NCBI RefSeq assembly: GCF_008974285.1
Contig: NZ_BKZV01000006.1
Span: forward strand, 1 to 64,000
Source: Thermogemmatispora aurantia
GTDB lineage: Bacteria > Chloroflexota > Ktedonobacteria > Ktedonobacterales > Ktedonobacteraceae
Direction of reading: 5' to 3'
DNA: 64,000 nt
Every line of letters starts with the position of its first letter. The stretch's first letter is position 1. The position numbers and the translations under genes are program-made. Below are positions 53,118-60,198 of the stretch, piece after piece. The notes beneath the pieces are model-generated. The model worked only from the letters and a program-made list of their open reading frames with translations. It did no database searches and was not told where the DNA came from.

Positions 53118-53657
53118 TTAAGCTTGCGACGGCAAGCGCTGTTGCAGCAGCTCGGCCAGCGCGCCCCAGCGCGGATCGATCTCTGGTTGACACTGGCAGG
53201 GGCCTAGACTCAGGTCGTGGCCGCACTGCGGGCAGAGACCTGGGCAATCCTCGCGGCAGAGCGCGCGCATTGGCAGCTCCAGCAGCAGGTGCTGGCGCAC
53301 GGCTTCGCTCAGGTCGAGCTGGTGATGCTCGTCAATTGGAAAGCCCTCATCCTCACCCAGGGGTGGGGGAACAGGCACGCCGCTGGTGACATCGATGGTA
53401 GGATAGAACAGCTCCTCGAAGGTGATATGCATGGGCTGCTCAAAGGGCTTCAAGCAGCGGTCGCAGACCATCGGGAGGGTCAGATCCACCCAGCCATCGA
53501 CCAGTAACCCGTAGTCGGTGCGTCGCATGCGGACGTGGCCGTTGATAGCGCCGAGTATCTTAAGATCGCTATCTAGCTGAACATCTTCTTCATGAATATC
53601 TGCCTGGAAGGCGGTCCCGATGGAGGCCTTCAGGAGTTGCGCCACGTTGTACTGCAT
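53118..53657 (-). CDS. DUF177 (YceD) family protein
   Basis: The 179-residue protein has the DUF177 core VCDRCLKPFEQPMHITFEELF and a second cysteine cluster CREDCPGLCPQCGHDLSLGPCQC, likely a zinc site. YceD/DUF177 proteins are tied to 23S rRNA accumulation and lie next to rpmF in most bacteria, as here. The exact biochemical role is unsettled. Confidence 0.9.
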   Translation of the reverse strand: MQYNVAQLLKASIGTAFQADIHEEDVQLDSDLKILGAINGHVRMRRTDYGLLVDGWVDLTLPMVCDRCLKPFEQPMHITFEELFYPTIDVTSGVPVPPPLGEDEGFPIDEHHQLDLSEAVRQHLLLELPMRALCREDCPGLCPQCGHDLSLGPCQCQPEIDPRWGALAELLQQRLPSQA

Positions 53658-53818
53658 AAGAAATGGAACCTCACTTTTGCCCCAGAGTAGACGACTAAAC
53701 GGGAGAAGGGCTGCAAATAGAGCTGAACAGGTCAGGCTGTCTGTCGATGGCGCAAGTCTGGAAGATACTCAGCTTCTCACGTACGCTGGTTCATTATAGG
53801 TGACCCTGAGAAGGTGTG

Positions 53819-54496
53819 TCAAGCCCTTGGCTCGGGGCGACGTGGTGGCTCGCCTGGGCGTCCCAGCATGGGGCCGCCCATGGTATCGGCGGCCAGGGAA
53901 GAGCGGCGGGGGGAGGAATGGGGGGGGAGCGCGTCCTCCGCCTCCTCCTCGTCGGCATAGAGGGCATAGTCCTCCTCTGGCAGCGGCAGCTCCTCGGCGG
54001 TCTGGTCTTCGCTCTCTTCTTCGACGTAAGGCGAGGAGGCCTCCAGGCTTTCCAGGCCCTTCTCGATACTGAGAATGGTGCGACTGATCTCCGTCTCAAT
54101 GGCGGTCAGGTGCTCATGCAAGGAGCGCAAGGTTTCCGCCACGTAGGCGTTGGCCTCGCTCTTGAGCTGCTGGGCCTGTTCCTCTGCCAGGCGTACTAAC
54201 TCCTCTGAGCGCTCCTCGGCCTGGCGCAGCAGCCCCTCGCGGTCCATAACACGCTCGGACTCCTCGCGGGCCTTTGCCAGGATGCTGGCCGCCTCTGCCT
54301 GGGCCTGAGCCAGGATACGCTCCTTCTCCTGCAGGAGGCGTCTGGCCTGCTTGACCTCTTCAGGAACCGCGGCACGCATTTGATCAAGGATCGCCAGAAT
54401 CTCTGCTTCCCTGACCATGATCTGATTGACGAGGGGCATCCTGCGGCTGCTGGCGATCAGGTTTTCCAGGCGATCTACCAGATAGAGTATATCCAC
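53819..54496 (-). CDS. SepIVA/DivIVA-like coiled-coil protein
   Basis: The 225-residue protein begins DILYLVDRLENLIASSRRMPLVNQIMVREAEILAILDQMR, the start typical of actinobacterial SepIVA-like proteins. A long coiled coil follows (PEEVKQARRLLQEKERILAQAQAEAASILAKAREESERV... to ~155), then an acidic and Pro/Arg tail. SepIVA is a DivIVA-type factor in septation and cell-wall growth in mycobacteria. The neighbours, DUF177 and rpmF, match the actinobacterial order. F0F1 subunit b annotation by coiled-coil similarity would be wrong: no membrane helix is present. Confidence 0.75.
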   Translation of the reverse strand: MDILYLVDRLENLIASSRRMPLVNQIMVREAEILAILDQMRAAVPEEVKQARRLLQEKERILAQAQAEAASILAKAREESERVMDREGLLRQAEERSEELVRLAEEQAQQLKSEANAYVAETLRSLHEHLTAIETEISRTILSIEKGLESLEASSPYVEEESEDQTAEELPLPEEDYALYADEEEAEDALPPHSSPRRSSLAADTMGGPMLGRPGEPPRRPEPRA

Positions 54497-54836
54497 ACTG
54501 ACCCTTCCTCTTCCTCGTGCTCTCTTGCGACTGGCTGACTGTACAACTGGCGAGCGAGTGGGCGAGCGAACGCATGCACGATGCGCTGCTGAGCTGGTCG
54601 ATCCCGACCCCGACTGGCCGTGGTTGGAGAGAGCGCCCGCCTGGCGTCCTCCGCCTTGTTGCTCGCAGCGTGCAGATCAGCCCGCCGCTGTCTACCTACC
54701 TGCTTGCCTGTCTGCCTGCCTGCACCGACCGGCCTCTGGCCTTCGGTCTGGAAGCCGGTCACGCACTGTGACCGGCACCCTTTCTTGCTTTCGTTCTCTG
54801 CCTGTGACCTCGCACCCGGCAGCTCAACTGTAGCGC
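54497..54836 (-). terminator. Spacer with coaD terminator and repeat tract
   Basis: GCCGGTCAC (54754-54762) and GTGACCGGC (54768-54776) form a 9-bp hairpin 61 bases after the coaD stop. T-rich sequence follows on both sides, more strongly on the plus strand. A CTACCTACCTGC/TGCCTGCC tract occupies 54691-54722. No gene is seen. Confidence 0.5.
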
Positions 54837-55352
54837 TCAGGATTCGCTGTGGCCAAATTTGCGCTGCAGGGCTTTAATGACTACTGGTGGCAACATGTCG
54901 CTGACGTTCCCTCCCAGTCGGGCTACTTCCTTGAGCAGGGAGGAGCTGACAAAGAGATGCTGTAAATTCGTCAGCAGACAGACGGTCTCAATTTCCGGGG
55001 CCAATTTGCGATTCATCAGCCCTTGTTGAAACTCGGCCTCGAAGTCGTTAGGGGAGCGCAGGCCCTTGATGATGACTGAGCCACCTACTGAGCGCACAAA
55101 CTCAACGACGAGGCCGTAGAATTTTTCTACGCGAACATTGGTAAGGCCCTCGGCGGCAATGACCTCTTCCCAGAGCTGCACCCGCTCGTCGACAGAGAAG
55201 AGCAGATTCTTATCGGGAACAGCGTAGACTGCCACGATCAGCATATCGAAAAGGCGGGCGCCGCGCCGCGCGATATCCAGGTGGCCGTGCGTGAGCGGGT
55301 CAAAGCTGCCCGGATAAACGGCAATCCGTTGACGTTTCTCTACGTTGCTCAC
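54837..55352 (-). CDS. coaD: Phosphopantetheine adenylyltransferase
   Basis: The 171-residue nucleotidyltransferase makes dephospho-CoA from 4'-phosphopantetheine and ATP. Motifs are AVYPGSFDPLTHGHLDIARRG (HxGH), VIIKGLRSPNDFEAEFQQGLMNRKL and FVSSSLLKEVARLGGNVSDMLP. It is at the head of the minus-strand block that later includes acpP, the CoA-dependent carrier. Confidence 0.95.
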   Translation of the reverse strand: MSNVEKRQRIAVYPGSFDPLTHGHLDIARRGARLFDMLIVAVYAVPDKNLLFSVDERVQLWEEVIAAEGLTNVRVEKFYGLVVEFVRSVGGSVIIKGLRSPNDFEAEFQQGLMNRKLAPEIETVCLLTNLQHLFVSSSLLKEVARLGGNVSDMLPPVVIKALQRKFGHSES

Positions 55353-55798
55353 ACGAACATCCCTTCACGATGCTGAAGCGGCCCTTGTCTATCTCTCTGT
55401 TGAGTGACCGACCGCTGTACCTGCCAGTGGAACCAGAAGCGCTCTCTGCAGGCAGCCAACCAGGTCGCCAGCCTGGGCTGGCGTTCAGTTCAGCGGAAGG
55501 AGAAAGCCGGGATCAGGGACGCCTGAGATCAGGCAGGTTTCTCCGCCCTCCTCTCCCCGGGCTTCTCTCTGGCCTGGCCTGGTCTGGCCTGGCCTTGCCT
55601 TGCGCGCCGGCCTTTCCTGCTGCCCTTCCTTGCCGTCTGGCATGTTGCTCTGTCGCCTATGATACCATATCTGCTGGAGATGGGGCAATGCGTGAGGCTG
55701 TGACTGACAGGTAAAGCAGGCGGGCGACAGGTGATAGGGCCGGCTGAGCTGAGGTAAGGGAGCGAGGCGCGCTGTTGAAAGAAAGAACGGAGGCTATG
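55353..55798. other. Spacer before coaD, nothing recognised
   Basis: No gene is supported. A CTGGC/CTTGC direct-repeat run at 55569-55602 is the only structure seen. It carries the coaD promoter region, but no clear consensus was found. Confidence 0.4.
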
Positions 55799-55831
55799 AA
55801 AAAAGGTCGGTACTCGTGACGAGCACCGACC
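55799..55831 (-). terminator. Rho-independent terminator of the tRNA operon
   Basis: On the minus strand GGTCGGTGCTCGT pairs with ACGAGTACCGACC (55805-55831) and TTTTTT follows (55804-55799). It lies 21 bases after the tRNA-Trp 3' end. Confidence 0.9.
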
Positions 55832-55852
55832 CCAAACGCTGTAGTCTACAAG

Positions 55853-56534
55853 CAGGGGCGGCAGGACTTGAACCCGCAACCTGCGGTGTGGAGCTGCTCC
55901 ACCGCAACCCGTGTGCAGCGGGCTGCTGGCGATGTCTCCCCGAACCGGACGTGCACCTTTCGATGCATCCGGCTCTCCAGAGGTCTGGAGCCAGCCCAAG
56001 CGAAGCACTAGACGCCAGTTAGCCTCGCGCGGGAGGCAGACCTCCTGCATCCCTTCCCCATGTCTCAGGCATTACCCTGAGCCTTTGAGTACTATGGATG
56101 CTCCGTCGCCATGCACCTTACGGTGTTTAGGCGATCCCCCAGTTGCACTTCTGCTCCGCTCCGGGTTTAGGTGCCTCGTTCGCCGCCGCGCTCGCCTGGG
56201 CGCTGTCCGTACCCTTGGCGAGAGCCTCGCTGGAGAAGCGGTTGCCAGCCCTCCAAATTACGACTGACAATCCAGCGAAGCGGGCAACTGAGGTTCAAGC
56301 AATCCAGCCTTCACCATGCCCGGCCTAGCTGCCCGGCGCGTAGCCATCCGTTGGCTGTGGAGTGGACCGCCGGACTTTTCGACCATGCTGTTGTCCCCGC
56401 CCCCTTTCGGGAGCCAGGTGAGGTCGTGCTTTAATCACACCCGCTTCAGTGATGTTGCGCTGCCGCAACAGGAACAGAAGCACCACAGGGGCGCACTTTG
56501 GAGACCGCTGCTCTACCGATTGAGCTACACCCCT
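55853..56534 (-). tRNA. trnW: tRNA-Trp (CCA), interrupted by a group II intron
   Basis: The 5' exon is 56497-56534 (nucleotides 1-38) and the 3' exon 55853-55887 (39-73). Joined, they give a complete 73-nt tRNA. The acceptor stem is AGGGGTG/CGCCCCT, the D arm GCTC...GAGC and the anticodon stem GCGGT/ACCGC around loop CTCCAAA (anticodon CCA, tryptophan). The variable loop is AGGTT, the T stem GCGGG/CCTGC with loop TTCAAGT, and the discriminator G. CCA is not encoded. Neither half alone is a tRNA. It follows tRNA-Ser by 28 bases in the same direction. Function depends on removing the 609-nt intron. Confidence 0.94.
55888..56496 (-). other. Group II intron in the tRNA-Trp anticodon loop, no maturase gene
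   Basis: The 609-nt insert begins GTGCG and ends AC, the group II consensus ends. Domain V (55942-55975) is exactly 34 nt: GAGCCGG...CCGGTTC with the AGC triad, a GAAA tetraloop and a 2-nt CG bulge. Domain III (~56055-56110) has ACGGAG, TAGTA, GGGTAA, GCC and ACATGG in the order found in L. lactis Ll.LtrB. EBS1 TTTGGAG (56251-56257) pairs over 7 bp with exon CTCCAAA; CCGCT (56279-56283) is a fitting EBS2 for exon AGCGG. Domain IV is only ~80 nt. Domain VI can start with GGAG/CTCC just before the final AC. No reverse transcriptase is encoded, so splicing needs self-catalysis or a maturase from elsewhere. Confidence 0.9.
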
Positions 56535-56562
56535 GTACACAGGCCACTGAACTGTGGCCTGG

Positions 56563-56650
56563 CGGAGAGGGTGGGATTCGAACCCACGAGGGACTTTTGA
56601 TCCCTAGCGGTTTAGCAAACCGCCGCACTAGGCCTCTATGCGACCTCTCC
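56563..56650 (-). tRNA. trnS: tRNA-Ser (GCU)
   Basis: This is an 88-nt class II tRNA. The acceptor stem is GGAGAGG/CCTCTCC with discriminator G. The anticodon arm is GCGG-TTTGCTAAA-CCGC (anticodon GCT, reading AGC/AGU serine codons). A long variable arm (AGGGA...TCCCT) and T arm GTGGG-TTCGAAT-CCCAC follow. CCA follows directly in the DNA (56562-56560). It is the first gene of the two-tRNA operon. Confidence 0.96.
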
Positions 56651-56686
56651 TTGTTGGTTCATGGCTCCTTTGCGATTGTCATCACA

Positions 56687-56715
56687 AGGATACTCCACTT
56701 CTTGTGACTTGTCAA
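56687..56715 (-). promoter_or_regulatory. Promoter of the tRNA-Ser/tRNA-Trp operon
   Basis: On the minus strand TTGACA (56710-56715), a 17-bp spacer and TATCCT (56687-56692) lie ~37 bases before tRNA-Ser. Transcription would start near 56680. Confidence 0.72.
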
Positions 56716-56725
56716 GTCCCTCTTT

Positions 56726-56763
56726 GGCTCTCCAGACGCGCCGGACAGCCCGTCTGGAGAGCC
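56726..56763. repeat. Perfect 13-bp inverted repeat upstream of the tRNA promoter
   Basis: GGCTCTCCAGACG (56726-56738) and CGTCTGGAGAGCC (56751-56763) flank a 12-base centre, 11 bases beyond the -35 element. Neither side has a T-run, so it may be an operator or other regulator site rather than a terminator. Confidence 0.65.
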
Positions 56764-56982
56764 CAGGATCAAGTCGCCCGCTGGTGCTGGTGGCAAGGGT
56801 GCCCTGGCGTCCACTCTCCGGCGTTTGCGGGCGTAGGTACCAGGAATTTTGGATGGTCATGCTGCACACTGTACGAAGTGGTGAGTATACTTAATATTGT
56901 CGGCAAGAATTGCAAGAAACGCACGATGCTGAGCTGATTGTGAGTGCCCAGCGCGAACTGGTAAAGAGAGGATAGCGAAGCG

Positions 56983-58524
56983 ATGCTGGGGCAATTCAAC
57001 ATCGGCTACGGGGTCCGCCAGATTCCGCTGCCCGCGCGGGCGCTGGGATGGTTCTGTGCCCTGGCTGTGCTGATCTGGGTTTCGGGCGGCTTCCCTCCCC
57101 ATGCCTGGCTGCTGCTCTGGCAGTCGCTCCAACAGCTTCCAACGCTGTGGGCGGCCCGCGGCCCCGCTCTGCTGCTCCCTGTATTGGGACTGGTCATCTT
57201 GGCCTTGCTCCTGGCCGCGGCCTGGATAGGGCTGTTGCTCGCTGGCTGGCGCCTCTTACGGACCTGCTGGTACTCCTGGCAGGAGCGCCGGTTGCTCAGG
57301 CATGAGCTTGAGCAGCTGCGCGAAGCCGAGGTCCAGGCAACGCGTGCTGTGAGGCACTATCGTCCCGGCGGTGGGGGGCGGTCCCGTTCGCAGCCGTTGT
57401 CGACCTCCCGCCCGCTGGCTCCCAAACCTGGCTCTCCCGACTCGCTGACGCGCCCGCTGGCCTCTGTCTCTGGTCCCTCTCCCTCTGCTGGGGCAAATGC
57501 AGCCCCCTCCCTGGATGCGCGACGTGCTCTTTGGGCTGATTTCCCCACCCAGGTTGACCTCTCTCTCTCGTCGCCGCCTGCCCTCTCCGCGCTGATGGCT
57601 GCCCCTGTCGAGGAGCAGCTCACCTTCCCCTCTCCTGCGGAGGCCCAGGCCCTTGAGACCCCCACACCCAACTGGCCAGCGCCAGCCGAAAAAAGGGCTG
57701 AGGAACGACGCACAGAGACGCTGGCCAGCCTGCCATCGAAAGGAACGCTGGTCATCCGTATGGGGGCCGTTACTGATCCCGGCCTCAAACGCAAGCATAA
57801 GCCGAATGAGGACAATCTGGTGGCTATTCAGAAGCAGCGGACTCATAGTGGCCAAACCTTCGGTCTCTGTGTGGTGGCTGATGGAATGGGAGGCCATTCC
57901 AATGGTCGTGAGGCGAGCCGCCTGGTGGTAGAGACCTTCTGCGAGCTGGCGCTGCCTGCGCTGACGAATTCGGTCGAGAATGACGAGACCTTCTTGACCG
58001 GCATTCTGGTTGATGCTCTGCAACATGCTAACCTGAAGCTTTATCAACGTAATCGCGCTGAGAAGGCCGACATGGGAACAACGGTGACCGCGGCCCTGCT
58101 CCTCGATAGTACCGCTTATGTGTTGAATGTGGGCGATAGTCGGACATATCTCTATCGCCCGGCAACGGGCCTGACCCAGGTAACGCAGGATCACTCGGTG
58201 GTGGCCCGCTTATTGAGTGCGGGGTCTATTTCTCGCGAGGATGTCTATCGACATCCGCAGCGCAATCAGATTTATCGTTGTCTGGGAGATCGGGCGTCGG
58301 TCGAGGTCGATGTCTTTGCTGTGCCTTTGCTGCGGGGCGATAAGCTGCTCCTGTGTTCCGATGGCCTGTGGGAGATGGTGCGCGACCCTCAGATTGAGCA
58401 TCTTCTGGGCCTCACTGCTGATCCTGTGACGATCTGCCAGTGCTTGCTGCAGGCAGCACTCGATGGCGGCGGTGACGATAATGTGAGTGTGATCGTAGTT
58501 GAGGTGCTGCAGATCGCTGCCTGA
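56983..58524 (+). CDS. PP2C-family serine/threonine phosphatase, membrane-anchored
   Basis: The 513-residue protein has two N-terminal membrane helices (ALGWFCALAVLIWVSGG and ALLLPVLGLVILALLLAAAWIGLLLAG). A ~140-residue Pro/Ser-rich linker and a C-terminal PP2C domain (~250-513) follow. Metal-binding motifs are KPNEDNLVAI, VVADGMGGHSNGREAS, DMGTTVTAALL, VLNVGDSRTYLY, LLCSDGLWEMV and GGGDDNVSVIV. It probably dephosphorylates substrates of Hanks kinases such as the one at 22368; no kinase is adjacent. A weak promoter with TATACT (56886-56891) precedes it. Confidence 0.92.
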   Translation: MLGQFNIGYGVRQIPLPARALGWFCALAVLIWVSGGFPPHAWLLLWQSLQQLPTLWAARGPALLLPVLGLVILALLLAAAWIGLLLAGWRLLRTCWYSWQERRLLRHELEQLREAEVQATRAVRHYRPGGGGRSRSQPLSTSRPLAPKPGSPDSLTRPLASVSGPSPSAGANAAPSLDARRALWADFPTQVDLSLSSPPALSALMAAPVEEQLTFPSPAEAQALETPTPNWPAPAEKRAEERRTETLASLPSKGTLVIRMGAVTDPGLKRKHKPNEDNLVAIQKQRTHSGQTFGLCVVADGMGGHSNGREASRLVVETFCELALPALTNSVENDETFLTGILVDALQHANLKLYQRNRAEKADMGTTVTAALLLDSTAYVLNVGDSRTYLYRPATGLTQVTQDHSVVARLLSAGSISREDVYRHPQRNQIYRCLGDRASVEVDVFAVPLLRGDKLLLCSDGLWEMVRDPQIEHLLGLTADPVTICQCLLQAALDGGGDDNVSVIVVEVLQIAA

Positions 58525-58887
58525 AGTCGGACTGATCCACTTGTCTCCTGCGGCAGGCTCGTGTGGCTGGCCTCCATTATCTGTCTGTCTGCCTGCCTAT
58601 CTGCCCGTCCACCCGCTATCCTCAAGCTGGTTCTCCTGCTGGCTTGCTCCTGGCTCGGTCTCACTGGAACTGTTGGGGAACGGCTGGACCTGTCTCCGGT
58701 GGACGAGGGATAGGGATACGCTCGATGGCGAGGATAGAATAGAGATAGCTGCCGGTGGATGGCCTGGGCTGGTCTGAGGTGGCTGCGCTCTGCCCGGGCT
58801 GCCCTGGTTCTGGCTGCTGATGGGAATGCACGGATGACAAGGCTCTTTTGCTTGGAGTGCTTGGCGCGAGCGAGCGGAGAACGAGCG
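58525..58887. repeat. Spacer with CTGT/CTGC tetranucleotide tract
   Basis: ATCTGTCTGTCTGCCTGCC and similar units occupy 58579-58612. The remaining spacer has no recognisable gene or RNA. Confidence 0.6.
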
Positions 58888-59655
58888 ATGACGATCTGGA
58901 TTGGTACCTCTGGCTGGCTCTATCCGCACTGGGTGGGCCGCTTCTATCCGCCTGATTTGCCGCCGCAGGAGTATCTACCGTATTATGCCCGGCATTTTGC
59001 CACGGTGGAGGTGAACAGGAGCTTCTATCGCCTGCCCCCGCGTTCACAGTTTGCCCTTTGGGCTGAGCAGGTGAGGTTCCATCCGCGTTTTCGTTTCGCG
59101 GTCAAGGCCAGCCGCTATCTGACGCATATGAAGAAGCTGCGCGATGCGGCTGAACCACAGGCGCGTCTACTAGAGGCGGCGCGCGGTTTGGGTCAGCGTC
59201 TGGGCCCGCTGCTTTACCAGCTTCCACCTCACTGGAAGAGCGACCTGGGGCGTCTGGAGGACTTTCTCCATTTGCTGCCGCGTGGACTGGCGGTAGCTTT
59301 TGAGTTTCGTGACCCTTCCTGGTTACAGGGGACCGAGGGTGAGCGCTTGTGCACTTTGCTGACCAAGGCCGGCTGTGCCCTGGTGCTGGCAGTCGGGGGG
59401 GAACTGCCCACGCCGGTGAATCTGCCGGCCACAGCGGCCTTTCGTTATCTGCGCTTCCACAGTGGGCAGGCTGGCCCTTGCTTCAGTGAGGCGGAGCTGG
59501 CTTTCTGGGCCGAGTGGTTGAGCAGGGAGGCGAGAGAGGGACGTGAGTGCTATGCCTATTTCAATAATGATAGCGAGGGGTATGCCCTGCGCAATGCCGC
59601 GCGCCTGCGCGAGCTGGTTACTGGCCGCCTGGGCGTCGGGGCGGTGGCCTTCTAG
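58888..59655 (+). CDS. DUF72 (YecE-like) protein
   Basis: The 255-residue TIM-barrel-like protein starts IWIGTSGWLYPHWVGRFYPPDLPPQEYLPYYARHFATVEVNRSFY and has the block FAVKASRYLTHMKKL, then LLYQLPPHWKSDLGRLEDFL and YAYFNNDSEGYALRNA. All are DUF72 landmarks. Function is unknown. ATG 58888 follows GCGGAGAACG; upstream in-frame codons from 58759 are not conserved. Confidence 0.9.
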   Translation: MTIWIGTSGWLYPHWVGRFYPPDLPPQEYLPYYARHFATVEVNRSFYRLPPRSQFALWAEQVRFHPRFRFAVKASRYLTHMKKLRDAAEPQARLLEAARGLGQRLGPLLYQLPPHWKSDLGRLEDFLHLLPRGLAVAFEFRDPSWLQGTEGERLCTLLTKAGCALVLAVGGELPTPVNLPATAAFRYLRFHSGQAGPCFSEAELAFWAEWLSREAREGRECYAYFNNDSEGYALRNAARLRELVTGRLGVGAVAF

Positions 59656-59708
59656 GGTGCCGCCGCCGGCTGGGGTGGCTCCTGTCCCGGAACAGCGACC
59701 GCTCTGGG

Positions 59709-59738
59709 TTGACAGCCAGGCAACCTCTTGCATATACT
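59709..59738 (+). promoter_or_regulatory. Promoter of the cobalamin-regulated transcript
   Basis: Perfect TTGACA (59709-59714), an 18-bp spacer and TATACT (59733-59738) place the start near 59745, 20 bases before the riboswitch. Confidence 0.78.
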
Positions 59739-59765
59739 TCCTCTGCCAGCAGTGAATCGTGCGAC

Positions 59766-60040
59766 GCATCAGGTGGCCGGAAATGCCTGCGCTCATTTCC
59801 GGCAGAATAGGGAAGCCGGTGAGAATCCGGCGCAGTCGCGCTACTGTGACTGGCGAGCACCTTGGCGACCCGTCCGCTCGTTCCCCGCTGCGGGCGGGTG
59901 CGCGTCGATGAGCGAACAAGCCACTGTTCCTGTACGGGCCTGTGTAAAGGCAAACCTGCCTAAGTCTGCGGGCCAGGCCGGGGAATGGGAAGGCGCGTCA
60001 AGGTGCGCTTGAGCCAGAAGCCAGGAGACCTGCCTGATGC
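59766..60040 (+). ncRNA. Cobalamin riboswitch
   Basis: P1 pairs GCATCAGG (59766-59773) with CCTGATGC (60033-60040). The core has AATAGGGAAGCCGGTGAGAA, then TCCGGCGCAGTC, CGCTACTGTGAC, and the B12 box AGCCAGGAGACCTGCC at 60019-60034. It binds adenosyl- or other cobalamins and turns down the downstream gene. The ~160 bases to the start codon have no clear terminator; control may act at translation. Confidence 0.93.
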
Positions 60041-60198
60041 CAGTGGCCCATGTTCCTTCGCGTCAAAGGAGCAGGCGTACTATCAACCACCAAACCAAGC
60101 TGACCCGCTGCTTCTCCGGTCCTTTTGTGTTGTGGTTGCGCCCCCTCTACGCGAGGTGACAATGGACGGTTATCTTTTGCTGTGGAGGAGTGAGTTTT

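Noticed and set aside
54754-54776. GCCGGTCAC/GTGACCGGC as an operator
   Set aside because: Its position just after coaD with T-rich flanks fits a terminator better.
55529-56267. Open frames inside and around the intron (both strands)
   Set aside because: They are short, cross the tRNA exon or terminator, and have no RT, LAGLIDADG or HNH motifs.
55888-56496. Group I intron in tRNA-Trp
   Set aside because: Group I is the usual bacterial tRNA intron, but the ends GTGCG/AC, the 34-nt domain V and domain III fit group II. No group I P7 core or terminal G was seen.
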